This document shows, piece by piece, positions 12,501 through 25,254 of a DNA stretch of 64,000 nt. The position numbers and the translations under genes were made by a program. Source of the DNA: Serinus canaria (lineage: Eukaryota > Chordata > Aves > Passeriformes > Fringillidae); contig NC_066343.1 of NCBI RefSeq assembly GCF_022539315.1, forward strand, positions 35,245,146 to 35,309,145, in the 5' to 3' direction. Numbering within the stretch: the first letter of the stretch is position 1; each line of letters starts with the position of its first letter. The notes below the pieces were generated by a model. The model did no database searches. It had not been told where the DNA came from and worked only from the letters and a program-made list of their open reading frames with translations.

Positions 12501-15500
12501 CTGGGACTGGAGAAGAAAATGGCTTAGGACTGCAAGCTGTGTTTTTTCGGAGGGAGTCAAGCTACAATACAGGTGTGTCAATAAAATATTGAAAGGCTGG
12601 GTTCAAATCTATCTAATTATTAAAGAAAACATTTTCTCTTGATGGTTGGATACCTTAACAGATGGTCATGTTCTTTGGGAATACTCTGGTGCACGTACCT
12701 GAAATAAAGACAGGCAATGGAAAGAGGCAGAGAGCTCTGAAGACCTCTAGTGTGTATTGAGATCAAGAAGAGATATGAAGAGCTGTTACCCTTTGGATCT
12801 AGGCTGAGTGAGGAGAGAGTGGGTTCCCTCATGCCTACAACAGCAGCCCCTAGGTGGGTTCAACAAAGCAGTTGGTGACAGAGGCCCAGTGTCTTTGGCA
12901 CCCAGTATTTTCTTCTCCAAGGAGGTTATTGTCTAACACAGGCATCACAGGCATTAGCAAGGTATGCTTCATTTGCCTTCTACAAGTCCCTCAGCATTCA
13001 TTTTTCTGTCTTTCATAAATAATTACTCTTTAATTTCTGGCCCTGAGTACAGATTATTACTTGGTGGGGATTTTTTTCTTTAATGTTCCTTATGATTCCT
13101 GCTGAGGAAAGTTTTTGCTTTGGAGGCACGTAATTGTGTATTGCAAAGTCCAGTTGTCCCCAGAAGACACGCAGATCAGCCACCTGGCATCAGTGGAAAC
13201 ATCAAGAATAAAAGTAGGATGTGTCTAGGGACTTGTGAGAGCTGGAGAGAGGCCAATTGCAGACAGAGGGACTGTGTGAACTTGAACATCAACCCACGTT
13301 CTTATTTTATTTTTTCCTTTCCTCAGTTGGTTTTGAGGAAATAGAAGCTGAGGCTTCAAAATACAGCAGGAGAAGCACTTTGTTCTGAAGTAGAAGGGTC
13401 TTGAGAACAACTGAGTAGGTTGAATGTATTGTGAAGTGCAAAGGTTCTTTTTGTTTACTGTATTTCAGGGAGCTATAATAAAGAACAAAATATGCAATTT
13501 CAAGTGAGATAAAAGTTGAATTAAAAGCTGTTTACAAATTCAGATAGTCTGGGCAGAAAGGATTGGACATTTTGAAGAGAGAAGGAGTGAAAGATGTACT
13601 AAATTTCAGATACAGGGGAAAATTTTCAAGGCTTCTGGAAAAACACAAGTTTGGCACTACATAATAGAGGGCTTTCGGGTCATATTTCTCTAAAGGAGGC
13701 AGAAAGCCCTCCATTGGAAAGCTGTTCCTGTATGTTGGGTCCCCTGTGTGTCCTGGAAAACATGACCTTGTTTATTCATGTAAAGAGAGGGGCTTTTTTA
13801 GTGCTTGAAAAATCCTGTGTCCTTTCACCAATTATTCTTTTTAATTGAAATAAGTTCCAAACCTCCAAATGCTGAGCTGGTCAGGAAAGTTAAGAAAAGT
13901 AACACTGAAGTTTCACGGTTAACATATTGCAGTTAAGAGGGGGAAAACCCCAAGAATTATTGGATGTATGACAGTAGGGAAAAAAAAAACATGTCTAGGT
14001 AAGAGATGCCTTGGGCACCTCCTCTCCATCTCTGCACATTTAGATGCAGATGTCCTGTGCCGATGTGGGGTGCAGATCCTGCCTCCAAACACGACCTGAG
14101 TCCAGGCTGCCAGTTTTGCTGTGACAAGGCAAGGTTAACTAAGATAGATGCGCTGTGCAATGAGGATATTTTGGCTGAGGGGTACTGACAGAGGGAGCAG
14201 TCACTGGTTACACCAGTTTGCTGTTTCCCTCTGTTCTCCTGGGAAATTTGAAAACCAAATTTCCTTACTTGCCTTTCTGCTCAAATTGCACCATTTCCCA
14301 AGGCAGGGTTTACCGTGCGTGCCTGGCTGGCTGCTGGCAATGGTTTGCCTCAGTCATTGCTGACTTGGATAATTCCAGCCTTGGGTCAGGGAAATCAGTG
14401 CACAACCATGTTCAAACAGTCATGTTACATACCTTTTTACAGACCTTGCTATGGCCCTGTTAGATTCATCAGCCTAACACTTTAAGAAAGACCTTGGTTT
14501 TAATAATTCCATTTTAAATGCAGGTTCACTTTAGTATCTGGAACAATTTCCTGATGGCAGCTCTTCTCTCATTTAGGCAAGTAAAAATTTCTCTAGTTCC
14601 ACGTAAAGAGGAATGAATTAACTTGGTTCCTCTGGATACATTTTTTTTCCTAAAATTCTATTCTACTTCCTTCATATCCACATATTTTCACATTATTCTA
14701 TTTTATTTGCTATTTCCTTTACTCACTTCAACTTTCTCTGCCATGCAGTCTCATTTGGGAGGTATTCTTGTGCAAGACTGGTGTGATGCAGGCAGGATTC
14801 TTGTGCAGGTTCCATTAATGTATATTTTAAAATGTTGTCCATCTGAGACATGAAATGCTGCATTTAGTTTTCATGGCAGCTAAGAAGGGAGAAAACATCA
14901 CGAGGCAGAACTATGGTAGATGCACTAACTCATGGCAGAGATAAGATACATAAAGTGTTTGATATGGCTGATCCTTAGTGCTTGAGCCTGCTTAGTGTGT
15001 TGGTCTCTGTAGGAAGGATGGGGAAAGGTAGAATAAATACAGTCTCATGACTTTGAAACAACTGCAAATCATTTTCAGAAAGGCATAGCAAATATGTCAG
15101 CTTGAGGAAGTCTGTGCTACGTTGTATTTTTTGAAAGCCATCAGAAGAAGGTGTTTTTGCAATGCGATGATGATGATGGGAGGTATTGATATATACTACT
15201 TTAACTGATATCAATTTAAAAGAAACCAAAAAGAGTGAATTATCCACTTTTTTAAGATGTTGAATGTTTTATGCTGCAAGATCCATGTGAGGTTTTTGCC
15301 TGTTGGAAGCCTTTGTGAGAATTTCTCATTCTTGGATCTTTGACTGAGAGCTTAATGCAGAAAATTGCTTCCTCCTACACACTAATAAAAACACAGTAAG
15401 GATTTTACAAAGGGAAATGAATGTTGTTAACAACAGAGGGCTTGACTGTCCAGTTCTGTTCACTTTATGCAATTGTCCAGACTGCTGCAAAAATGATGTA

Positions 15501-15906
15501 CCGTTGTTCTTCCTGGCCTTGATGTATGCAAGCTCAGCACTGGTGAACTTATCAGGCAGTGATCCAGGATGATATCAGAGGACTATGCAGGTATTTGCTG
15601 GTAGTAAACAAGGCTGGTAGTTTTGTCTTCACACGGTGTCTAGACAGCAGCAATTAGTAGTAATTAGTAAGTACATCTGCCGTCTGCTTAGTCCACTGCA
15701 GCTCACGTGCTGTGGAAGTAAGGGATCAAAGAGTTTACTTCAACATCAATACCCCATAAAATAGAGTCTTGCATTAGACTCCCATATGTTTAGCCCCTGC
15801 TTTGCTCTGATGATCAGGTTTAGAGTTTTTGGGGTGCTGCTCAGGAGCCATCCTGCCAGATAAAAATGATGGACTATTAGTGAACACTTAACCGTGTAGT
15901 AATAAT
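9590..15906. other. Non-coding region with isolated splice-like signals
   Basis: At 9620-9632 a T-rich tract ends in CAG, and a GTGAGC donor-like site follows at 9899, bounding 266 bp. The frame continuing from the acceptor meets a TGA after about 13 codons, so a coding internal exon is not supported. A 143-codon minus-strand frame at 12150-12581 overlaps other frames and has no recognisable motif. Nothing else is visible. Confidence 0.45.
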
Positions 15907-15940
15907 AAGAAACAAAACACAAAGCAAAACAAAACAAAAG
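15907..15940. repeat. CAAAA-rich low-complexity tract
   Basis: An imperfect run of AAACA/CAAAA units, similar in kind to the longer tract at 17.6 kb. Confidence 0.7.
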
Positions 15941-17579
15941 TCTTGAACTGGATTCCTGTCACGTAAATAAAATTCTGCTTCTAGGTAAGACTCAATTCAG
16001 TAGGTCAGAGATTCACAAACTATACTATGAGGAACAAATTCATGCCTCTGTTAGGTTCTTGAATCTGGCTTTTACTGGGCTTGACTTATTAGAAGGCAGC
16101 TTTTGTCATGCCTCCTTGCCACCACATAGGTGCTAACTGTGCCCTGCCTTGTCTCAAGGCAGAAGGAAGGTGGCAATGTTGCAATAGGCTCTGTGTCAGA
16201 AACAGAGCAATTAAACACTGGACTCTCTGCTATGGCTATTGTAGGTTCCCTGACACCTGAGAACAGTCCAATGTGTAACTCTCCAAGTGGAAAACCACTG
16301 CTGAACAGTTGAGGAAAATGCTGTTGTCTACTGTTCATGTGAAGAGAGATGAGGAGTGCAAACAGAAATTATTGTTGGTTGGGTTGGTTGGTTTTTTCCA
16401 CTATTTGCTTTCAGATGTCTGTGTGCCACACAGGCACTGCTTCTGGTGGCTCACATACTTCAGATAGCCTCTACTTGTAATATGGTTGCTGCCAACTGTA
16501 CCAAGCAGTTTTAAGATTAAATCAGCCTTAGTCACAAAGCCTGTCAGCTGTGCCACTTATGGTGAGCAGCACCACAACGGTGGAAGAGGGCCTTAGAAGA
16601 CTCCTGGATTGTTCTTTGACACACCTATCTCTTAATTTCTCTCCCCTAAGACAAGAGCTTGTGCTTCAGGGAGCTCCTAGAATACCTGCCTGTTGTCAGC
16701 CCTAGCAAGCAATGTTTCTTTTGTGTATAAGAGGCGGAAGACCTGAGAGTGTTTTAAAACCAAATAATTTTATAATCAGTAAATGTTTTCATTCACAAAA
16801 AAGCCAGGACCTCTCTATTCAGGGAAAGCACCCTGTCTGCTAGGCTGTGGAATGTTTCTCAGATTTTCCTAATAAATCCTGTATGAGGACGAGCAGAGTA
16901 TGGCTGTCCCAGAATTTCCCTGAGATTGATGCCTTGGATATGGTGTAAGATGAGGAGCTGTAGCTACCATATCACAGACTTTGTCTCTCTGTGTTCATGA
17001 CACATTGCAGCTCCTTGATGATGAGCATTTAGAAGAATTTTAGCCAAGACTTCTGCTAGCTCTGTCTTCTCTCTGACAAATTACTGTGGCCCAGGAAAAT
17101 TTTTTGCAGGGTTTAGGAATGACTGCTCTTGAACCAAGGACTGAGTGTCTCCTTGCAGGAAACTTAATCCTATTAGCAGATTGCTCTGGAAAACCCAGAA
17201 AGCTGTAGTAATAAGCATAAGATGCTTTTTGAAAGCTGACAGAGGAACAGGAAAAAGAAAACTGATGGAGACTTTGCCAAAAAATAAAGGTCTGGTTTGT
17301 AGCTGATGTTTGGGTCAGTCTGTCTAATTGGCCTCAGGGAGTATGTTTCTGAACCAGCTGCAGTCCATAATGTAAATCAATATTTTAACATCGCAGTTAA
17401 AGGACCTCTACTGCATTAAACCTGCAACAAATATCAGATCCAAATTGTTATACACCTTTGGGGATTCCCAAAGTGTCCAGAATGGATTTTCTGTTCTTCA
17501 GATAAACATCGAGCCAAATTTGTGACTGTTTTGTTGCTCTTATAGGAGGGCTAACCCACAATAGATTGATGAATCCCAT
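15941..17579. other. Non-coding region, nothing recognised
   Basis: A short GGTTGGGTTGGTTGG tract lies at about 16379-16393. Frames on both strands at 16072-16338 mirror each other and carry no motif. No retroelement end was recognised. Confidence 0.5.
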
Positions 17580-17647
17580 TAAAAACAAAGCAAAGCAAAG
17601 CAAAACAAAGCAAAGCAAAAGAAAACAAAAGAAAACAAAACAAAAAC
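17580..17647. repeat. Imperfect (CAAAG/CAAAA)n pentamer microsatellite
   Basis: About 68 bp are made of CAAAG, CAAAA and GAAAA units. The left half is mostly CAAAG and the right half mostly GAAAACAAAA, so it is a compound, partly decayed pentanucleotide repeat. The C/G-poor strand is almost wholly purine plus C. Confidence 0.9.
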
Positions 17648-20600
17648 TACACTAGATTTTTGTATTGTATACAAGTTGCAGTCTCCCATCTGATTTCATG
17701 GCTAGGCTAATTCAGGTTGTAGAGCAGTAATGCAGTCTCAAACTGAGACATGGGTCATGTGAAGCTGTCAAAGTCTCCCAGGCTGACAGAGATTAAAACA
17801 CGCTCACTCTGATCTTTGTTGCAATATGATAGTCTAAAGACATATTTGCATGCCAGAGTATTGCCAGAAAGTGAAAACCTCTGAAGGATAAATGAATATA
17901 TTTCCTCAGTCAAGGAGGGAGAGGCAGTCTTCAGAAGCATGTTCTCTGGACTTTATACTTTTCCACTGGTTTACATGCACAGGGATCTGAAGAGGAAAAA
18001 GCACTGTGTGATGAATCTGAGTTTCCTCTCATTTACTTGCTGAACATGAGAAAAGCTCATATTTTTAAGACTGACAAAGCTAGGTGAGATGAACTTCCAA
18101 TATAAAATGGGAATTTTACCCAAATAAAAGTCAATTTTACCCAAGACTTGAAAGTTCAGATGCAAAGACCTTTGGAATCGTCAATGTCATTTAAAGAAGT
18201 GAACACTACAGAGAAGTACTTGATCTAAACTAATGACTGTAATTTTTTACTCAGAAAATTTCTATAAAACCCATAAGTAAATTCTGCAAAAAATTACTTG
18301 TTCAAGTAAGCAAACAAACTTTTCAAAATTAAAAGGAAAAGGACATTCTTCAATATTTTGTCCAAAATCAGAGTAGCACTGGAAACACAAGCACCTACAG
18401 GCTAGAAAATACCAGGAGTGGGAGCATTATTTTGAGATGTGTGAAATGTTCTGTATAATTAGTTTAATATTCATCACTGTCTTTGTGGCTAATGAGGGAT
18501 GATGACTCCAAATATCTCATTAAATTTAACCTTATTAGAGAATTTTGCTTTAAACACAATATGGCAGATTCCCCATTCTCTTACCATCTTATTCTCTTTT
18601 TTTTTCCAAGACATTATTTGTCTACTCAAAGGCCTCTAACTCCTTCTGTGGGACCGGCATACTTGTAACTGGCATACTTGTAACTTCTGCTTAAGCAGAT
18701 GAAAGCATTTCTATTATTCTTCCTTAATACTTGAAGAAAGTTCATTTCCCTTACTCTAAATACTGGGGATGCAGTTCTTTGCTTCTTCTGATCTGGTCAT
18801 TTTGGAGACAACTGAAGCTGTGGACACAGCTTTGATGCAGATCTTCAGTGGCTGAAAATACACTGCCTTTGTCTCAGTCAATAAACACTTAGCTGTTCAC
18901 AAGACAAGCTTTGCTCTGGTCTCCTGCAGAGAGGAATTCTTGGGGCTCCTTTACAGTCAGATGTGGATGATATTCTTCATTCTGTTTACTTGTGTTCTGC
19001 TGTTTCCTTCCAAGAGGAATCCTTATCACCTGGTGTACTGCAGCCCAGTACTCTTCTCTCCCTTCACTTCCAGCATCTCTGTGTTTTCTGTCCCATGTTG
19101 CAGATTCTTGACATGATGCAAAATTAGTGACTGGTCGAAATGGCTGCTTTGTGGCTTCCATCTTTGTGAAGGCTAACCATGGGCGGAGGCTTGCAGCTCA
19201 TCAGATGCAGGTGTGGCTGGAGGTGGTATTCCTTTCCCCCAGTGGCCATTGCATGGCCAGAGCCACCCCATGTCCTGAGTGGCTGTAAGTGGTCACGGCT
19301 GCTTTTGCAAGGATTTTTGTCTTCTTACAGCTGATAAAAAAATCTCTGTCGGTTAAAGAGAAACTTAGGTTTTCTCTGTATTCCCTTCATCATTTAGCTT
19401 TATGAGGCTATGCTTTGTTGGACTCAGGGGGTTCTGAGTCTTATCATTCCATAAAAGAGCAGTAACTGTTTTTACAGCATGTAAAAGTTAGCACTTCAAT
19501 GTGCAGACACTGAAGTTTGTAGTATCTATAAATTATGTTTCCCATGAGCATCCCTGTTGCTGCAAGGCTGAAAAGGGAGATGAATACCAACATTAATTTT
19601 TTGATAAGGCCCCTCTTATGGGCTGTGAAATAGTCACATAGTGAAGGCTGGTATTTGATTTATGCCATCTGACATCACAGTTCATATTGCTGCAGAAGAA
19701 GTAAGGACAATGGTTTTCTGTTCTATTTTTAGAAAGTTGGGACAAAAATCCCTTTGTGCGTAGATATTCCAAGGCCAGTCCTTCCCTCAAATTTGATGTA
19801 CCTAGCAGAAAACCAGCCCCAAAGGATCTGGGGCTAGCTTAAAGGGGTGGTGATCTGATGCCAGTTCACAGTTCATATTTAGCCATTCTAGGAAATTTTG
19901 GAAGAGATTCCTAGAAGTCTGGAATTGCTACAGTTCAGATTGCTTAAGAAGATTAAGTCCTTAGGTGACATGAAGGATGATCACCTGCCATAAGGAGGCT
20001 GTAAACTGTTACAACTATACTGCCGTTTTTTTCTGATCTCCAATTGTGCAGCTGTTTTTTAAAATGTTGATGTTGCAAAAGCCTGGGATCCAGTTTTCAT
20101 GGGTTCAGGATTAATTGCTTCATTTATAAAAGAAAATAAATAGAGCAAAAAATTTAGTATCCTTTCTAAAGCAAGGAGGAACCCCCAAATATTCCTATCC
20201 ATCCATGGAAGTACTCTATTTTGTGACTTTTTGCTTTTTAAGTTACTTACCCATCCCTGCAGCTCAAAGTGATATACAAGAAATAGGAAAAGAGAATAAT
20301 ATACTGCGGTTTCTGCATGCTCTTATACCAAGTGTCTCATCAAATTATTTCTCCTATGTTATCTGGGTATTAGGGAGATCACAGCTCACTGCTCTGCCTT
20401 TTCTCAGGTCCACTATTATGTATGTGTGAAACAGTGCTTCTTGACTAGTCCCCTGTCCACTTAATCTTTTCATTGCCCCCTTTTAAGCTGCAATTAAAAA
20501 TCTAATTATTTTAATCTTGTCTTTTGGTTTTTCTCCCCTAGGCTTTGGATACTTCCTACTACTTTTTCAGGTTTTTTACCTTATTTTGACAAATTTTCAG

Positions 20601-23498
20601 AAACTAGCAATTCCCAATTCCATGCAGGGTCTACAGTTTCTATAGACTAGCTTTAGCAAAAATATCCCAGTTAAAAAAGGTGTTGAGGATTTTATTCACT
20701 GGTTAAAAAATGGGATGCAGTTTCTCAGGTTTTCAGTTCAGTTGTCTTTCTTAAATGAAAGAAATTAGCCTTGGTTCAGTTTGGTGTTATGCAATTGGTG
20801 TTATTTAATTTACTCCAGAACTGCTTTTTTTTCTGTATTGCACACATTTTTACTTCCACTACTCCTGTTGCAAAAAGCCTGCTCCAAAAGCACCACAGTT
20901 ATGTTTATCTAACTTACATCACTTACACATAACTTACACGACTCTTAATTAATGAATATTTGTGAAATATCTCCAAAAGTCTCTGGATATCAGACTTGGC
21001 AGAAGCATCACATATTGAAAGATTGACTTTTTAATGAAGTTACTCAAGTGACTGTTGAAATGAGGATGGGACAATGGAAGCAGAAACTCAAAGAAATACT
21101 TTTTCTATAAGACCTATGCTTTTCCTGTTGCATGGAAATGTGATGACAATCCTGATGATGAATGGCTCTTTGCAAAAAAACCAAGTATGTGAGCACAACA
21201 GTAATTAGGATATCTGAGAAAGGTCGCAGAAAAGTCATTAAAAATTCAAGGTCAACACAAAGGAAAACAAATGCGAAGTTTAACCCAGGACTTCAGTGAT
21301 GAGTAGGAGTGCATCCATCTTAGCACAAAGTGCTGCTGCTGTTTCCTTTGTGGCCTTTTCTTCTTGTTGTCATGACTGCATTAGCTGCCTTTTTATTGAA
21401 GTGTTTATATTCCAAACACAAACACTGCAGTTCTCATCTAGCATTCATTTCTGTGAATCTGGACCAAAGCTTTATGCCTCTTTATAACCTTTCTGTGAGT
21501 TCTGACTCAAGCCAACATGCTTAATACATCTACATCTCTTTCTGATGTATACCTTTATGAGCACCCATAGTTATCTTATGCTCACTAAGAGTTTCCCGGG
21601 AAGCATAACTTCCTCTGCCTTTGGAAATTACTAAGAGCAGAATGACTTTGCATCTGAGAAATTAAAATATATCCTTGATGCATCTGAGCAGGATCCTGGG
21701 AAGGTAAAATGTGCTGTATGTGATGGATGGATTTTTAATCTACTTTCTCTGTCTATTTTGTGGGCACCTTATCCAACAGGGATGCTGCTGAGCAAACTGG
21801 CTTTCATCCACCAAAGCACTTAAGCTCATGCTCATCCTGGGACATGTGAATCTTTCCACTGAGATTTCTGTATAACAAGGGAACATTGCTCTTTGGAACC
21901 AAAAGTCCTGAAACCCTCAAGAGAAGAACACAGTACCAGTACTGGAAAAGCAATTAAAACTAATATTTCATCTTGTTACTTCAATATTCAGTACTGAAGA
22001 ACTTATCTCACTAGCTCCTGCTGAAGCCAGCAGGATTTTAGGCAGCTGTTCCAGGGCAGCCCAGCACCCCAAAGAGTTAGGAATGGGGAGGAATTAAATG
22101 TTCATTACTGAGTGGAAGCTGTTGGTGTCAGTGTAAATGGTCCCAAATATACCCTACCCTCAAAACCACGGTTTCCAAAAGGACAATCACTGCTCCTTGA
22201 GTCAGCTGCTCTGAGCTCTGCCTCAGAGAAAAAGCCCCATTAACAAGCATCACTGTCTGTAGTGTATCTCATTCCAAAACAGTCATTCAAGCAAAACTGC
22301 CATGGGTCTGAGGGAAGCTTTCTCCACATGGAGTGGCAAGCTTAGGAGCAAGGTCTTGGTAGGTGTAGCAAGGACTCTGCCATAAGGAGGGAAAGGATAC
22401 TGTCATACTCCTCATGTTTTTGCTCAGTCCCATTTCCTCCATGCTTGGTTAACAAATGTGCATTTTGTTATTCTGAATTAATGATGTCCTGGTTTTGCCT
22501 GAGCAGCATCAAAAAGCTGCCATCTCCAATGCCCCTGTAACCACTCATGGCGCTGTTTGTTCCTAGAGCACCTGTGCTGACAAGGGCCATTTATCAAAAT
22601 TAGTTTGGGAAGCAGCTGCACCTAAGCATTTCCATGTAAGCAACAGTCTCCGGAGATGGGGCAGCAAATGAGGCAGAAGAAAGAGTGGAAACCCAGGAAG
22701 ATGATCAGAGCTCACCTTGACTTGCAATGATTTAGTCTTCAAGTGCTTGGCCATATTCCAGAAGGCTGTAGAACAAAAGCAATTCTGTTTTTACCTGGAG
22801 CTTTGAAAAACTGGAAGAAATTAAGGTGTGTCTTGGAAAACAGCTTTTAAATGCTGAGGAAAACTGCTTTAAGTAAAAGGCTTGTACCTCTGGGGACTCT
22901 ATCTGCAGGTGCGTCATAGTATTCTGTAACATTGCAGGAAGTCAGATAAAGAGAATTTGTCATATAAACTACCAAATAGATAGTAACCCTGTCTTATTAA
23001 CAGGAATTTTACTCAGCTGAAAACTATTGTTTTAAAGGAGACGTTTTTTCTTTTACTGATCTGTGAGGAAAATATATTTTCTGTCAATGTAATCTAAAAC
23101 TTGTTGATGCTAACCATCAGAAAAATTACTTCTGGTCCAGGCTCTCAAGGTCCTCCTGAGATTATTACTCACAGTTTTTCTTCATAATTGATTGATTATG
23201 ATCTCAATCAATTTTATTGATGTTTCTCCTTGATCCATGGGATCATTTTCTACTCCAGTCTGACCAGATCTTACTATTGGTAACCTTTTTGTGATTTTGA
23301 AACTCAGTATTCTGTTGTCTTTTCCATTAAATTCATCTTACTAACTATGATAGCAAAAAAAGTGGGATCTCAGTTGATGAGCTTAGTTGTAGTCACAGCA
23401 CAGAAGTAGGATGAGTCATACCAACTAATGCTTCTCTGATAATCTCTGAAAAATACTCAGTGCTGTTTTTGGGGTTTTTTTTAAGGGGTGTAAGGTAG
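17648..23498. other. Non-coding region, nothing recognised
   Basis: No gene, RNA or retroelement was recognised over nearly 6 kb. A 15-bp exact tandem duplication lies at 18656-18685. Open frames stay at or below about 90 codons. A phrase near 22484 resembling the start of ERVL LTRs is not followed by LTR sequence and was rejected. Confidence 0.5.
18656..18685. repeat. 15-bp exact tandem duplication
   Basis: Two exact copies of GGCATACTTGTAACT lie head to tail. The perfect identity points to a recent slippage or end-joining event. Confidence 0.95.
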
Positions 23499-23996
23499 GT
23501 GGGAACACCCCCATCCTGTGCTGGCCTGTGTGGTGGGGTCAAGAACAAGGACGGGAGAGGTCCTGACATCTCTTTTGCTATGGTGCTGGGAATGGATTTG
23601 TTCTCAGGGTTGCAGCTTGACAGGAAGAGACAGGGAAAATCTGGTATCCTGACAAAACTTCAGGAAAAAAATAACATCCTTATTTTCTGTCACAGTGCCA
23701 AGATGGCCCCTGTGCTCTGGGACTATCAAGCCAAGCTGGACATCTGGTGTGGGGATTCATCTGATGGAATGAGGATGACTACATCAGAGTTAGTCACCCC
23801 AGGCTTGCTGGAGAGTCCACAGGGAGAAACGGGTACTTCCAAAGGTGTAATTTGCCCTATTCTAAAGAAGTTATCCAAACCCCTGCTACATGAATTATGC
23901 TCCAGATATCCCCAGGTTCCTCTGCTGAACCAGTTAGCTCACTGTGCTTTCCTTTCCAAAAAGAAATGTAACATCTATTATAATTCTCTACTGTAA
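23499..23996 (+). other. Long open frame without homology, probably chance
   Basis: The 165-codon frame is one of the two longest in the window. It begins at GTG and its first ATG is at 23580, leaving about 138 codons from a methionine. I recognise no domain, signal peptide or transmembrane segment, and the end is Lys/Asn/Tyr-rich with low-complexity character. With the stop density here, about one frame of this length is expected by chance. It is listed only because of its length; no gene is claimed. Confidence 0.12.
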
Positions 23997-25223
23997 CTAT
24001 TCAGACTTACTTCTTGCCTTCCCCTATGGTCATAAAAGAGCAGTAGGTCACCAGATTCTCAACAACAAAGCTTTATGTACCAGAAACTGTTATCATGTCC
24101 CTGTGTCTTCTACATGAAATAAATGGTTTTTTCTCCTCAGCATTTCCTTGCAGGATATCTTTTTTCATTCCTTATCACTTCCACTGTTTTGACTGGACTT
24201 TCTCCAGCTTGTCTTCAACATTTTATATATTCTATAATGATTCAATAACTCAAGCTAAATAATATCTCCTGTTGCTCACACCATAGCCTCTAATTCAGTT
24301 ATCTTCTTTTATTCTCATACTATGAACATTGCATCTTTATCTATATTAAGTCCCATAATAGATTTGAGATATACCTATCTCTGGTCTTTCCTCCTGAATC
24401 CATGTTCATACCAAACTTTGAACGTGAAGACATAGTGAAAAACTCAGTTATTCCTTCCAGTGCTTGGCAGAGTTGCAGTGCTGACACTGCCAGCCCAGCA
24501 AAGAGCAGGAAAATAAGATTAGCAGCAGTGGCTTTGACTCCAAATGCCTTCCAGGGAACTGGCTGCATTTGGGTTTGAATTTACATCTCAGCAGTAGACA
24601 GATTTACATCTCAACCATTAGATCTCTGTGAGAAACTTCTACTCCCTGTGCATCTGTGATTTTTCTAGTTCTTAGTTAATGAATACACATAGATTTAATA
24701 CTAGTGGTAATGAAGACACAGGGATAGGATAATGAGAAGCAGGAAGCAGTTTCACACAGTTTCCGTGAATGAAAAATGTATGTGGGTGTTTGTAGTATTC
24801 AGATGGAGAAGAAAACTATGAAGCTCAGTAAAAATAGATGTTGTTGGATTATCCCTCCTAAAAAAAAACCCTCCTGAGAACAAATGCTAGCTAGAAAATC
24901 CCTGAAAAAAATCCAGCCATGGATTTTTTCAAAAAAATTTTTTTAAATGTTATTTTGGTCTTCTGTTCCACATAGCCATGCTGTTGATTTAAATGGACCA
25001 AGGCTCTGACTATGCTTTAGATATGTAGACAGACAGAAGGGTGACCCATGTAAAGCTGCACATTACTTTCCAACCTCTCTGTGTGCGGCTACATAGGGGA
25101 GAAAAGCACTTATTAATTTCTGTAAAATTTTCCTGAATTATGAGTAGTTATTCCCTTTTTTTAAAATGAGGCCCTATTTTTTTTTTTTCATTGAGCATGG
25201 GTAATTTTTTTTTTGGTGGTCTA
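23997..25223. other. Non-coding region with one short direct repeat
   Basis: ATTTACATCTCA occurs twice with a 23-bp period (24579-24590 and 24602-24613). T-runs are frequent near 25170-25215. No gene-like sequence was seen. Confidence 0.5.
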
Positions 25224-25254
25224 ATTTTAGTGTTTCTTCTTAAAACACTAAAAT
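25224..25254. repeat. Perfect 12-bp inverted repeat with 7-nt loop
   Basis: ATTTTAGTGTTT at 25224-25235 is followed after seven bases by its exact reverse complement AAACACTAAAAT at 25243-25254. On either strand this can form a 12-bp hairpin. It is AT-rich and short, so it could be chance or a palindromic replication error. It is too small for a microRNA precursor by itself. Confidence 0.85.

Noticed and set aside
12150..12581. 143-codon minus-strand frame
   Set aside because: Length is within chance expectation, no domain was recognised, and it overlaps frames in other registers.
12594..12614. B-box-like GGGTTCAAATC
   Set aside because: No A box at the right distance upstream and no cloverleaf.
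17580..17647. Regular CAAAG units considered as a CRISPR-like or satellite array
   Set aside because: There are no spacers and no longer unit; it is a simple pentamer microsatellite.
22484..22560. TGTCCTGGTTTTGCC, similar to the start of the ERVL LTR
   Set aside because: The next 70 bases do not continue the LTR pattern; probably chance similarity.
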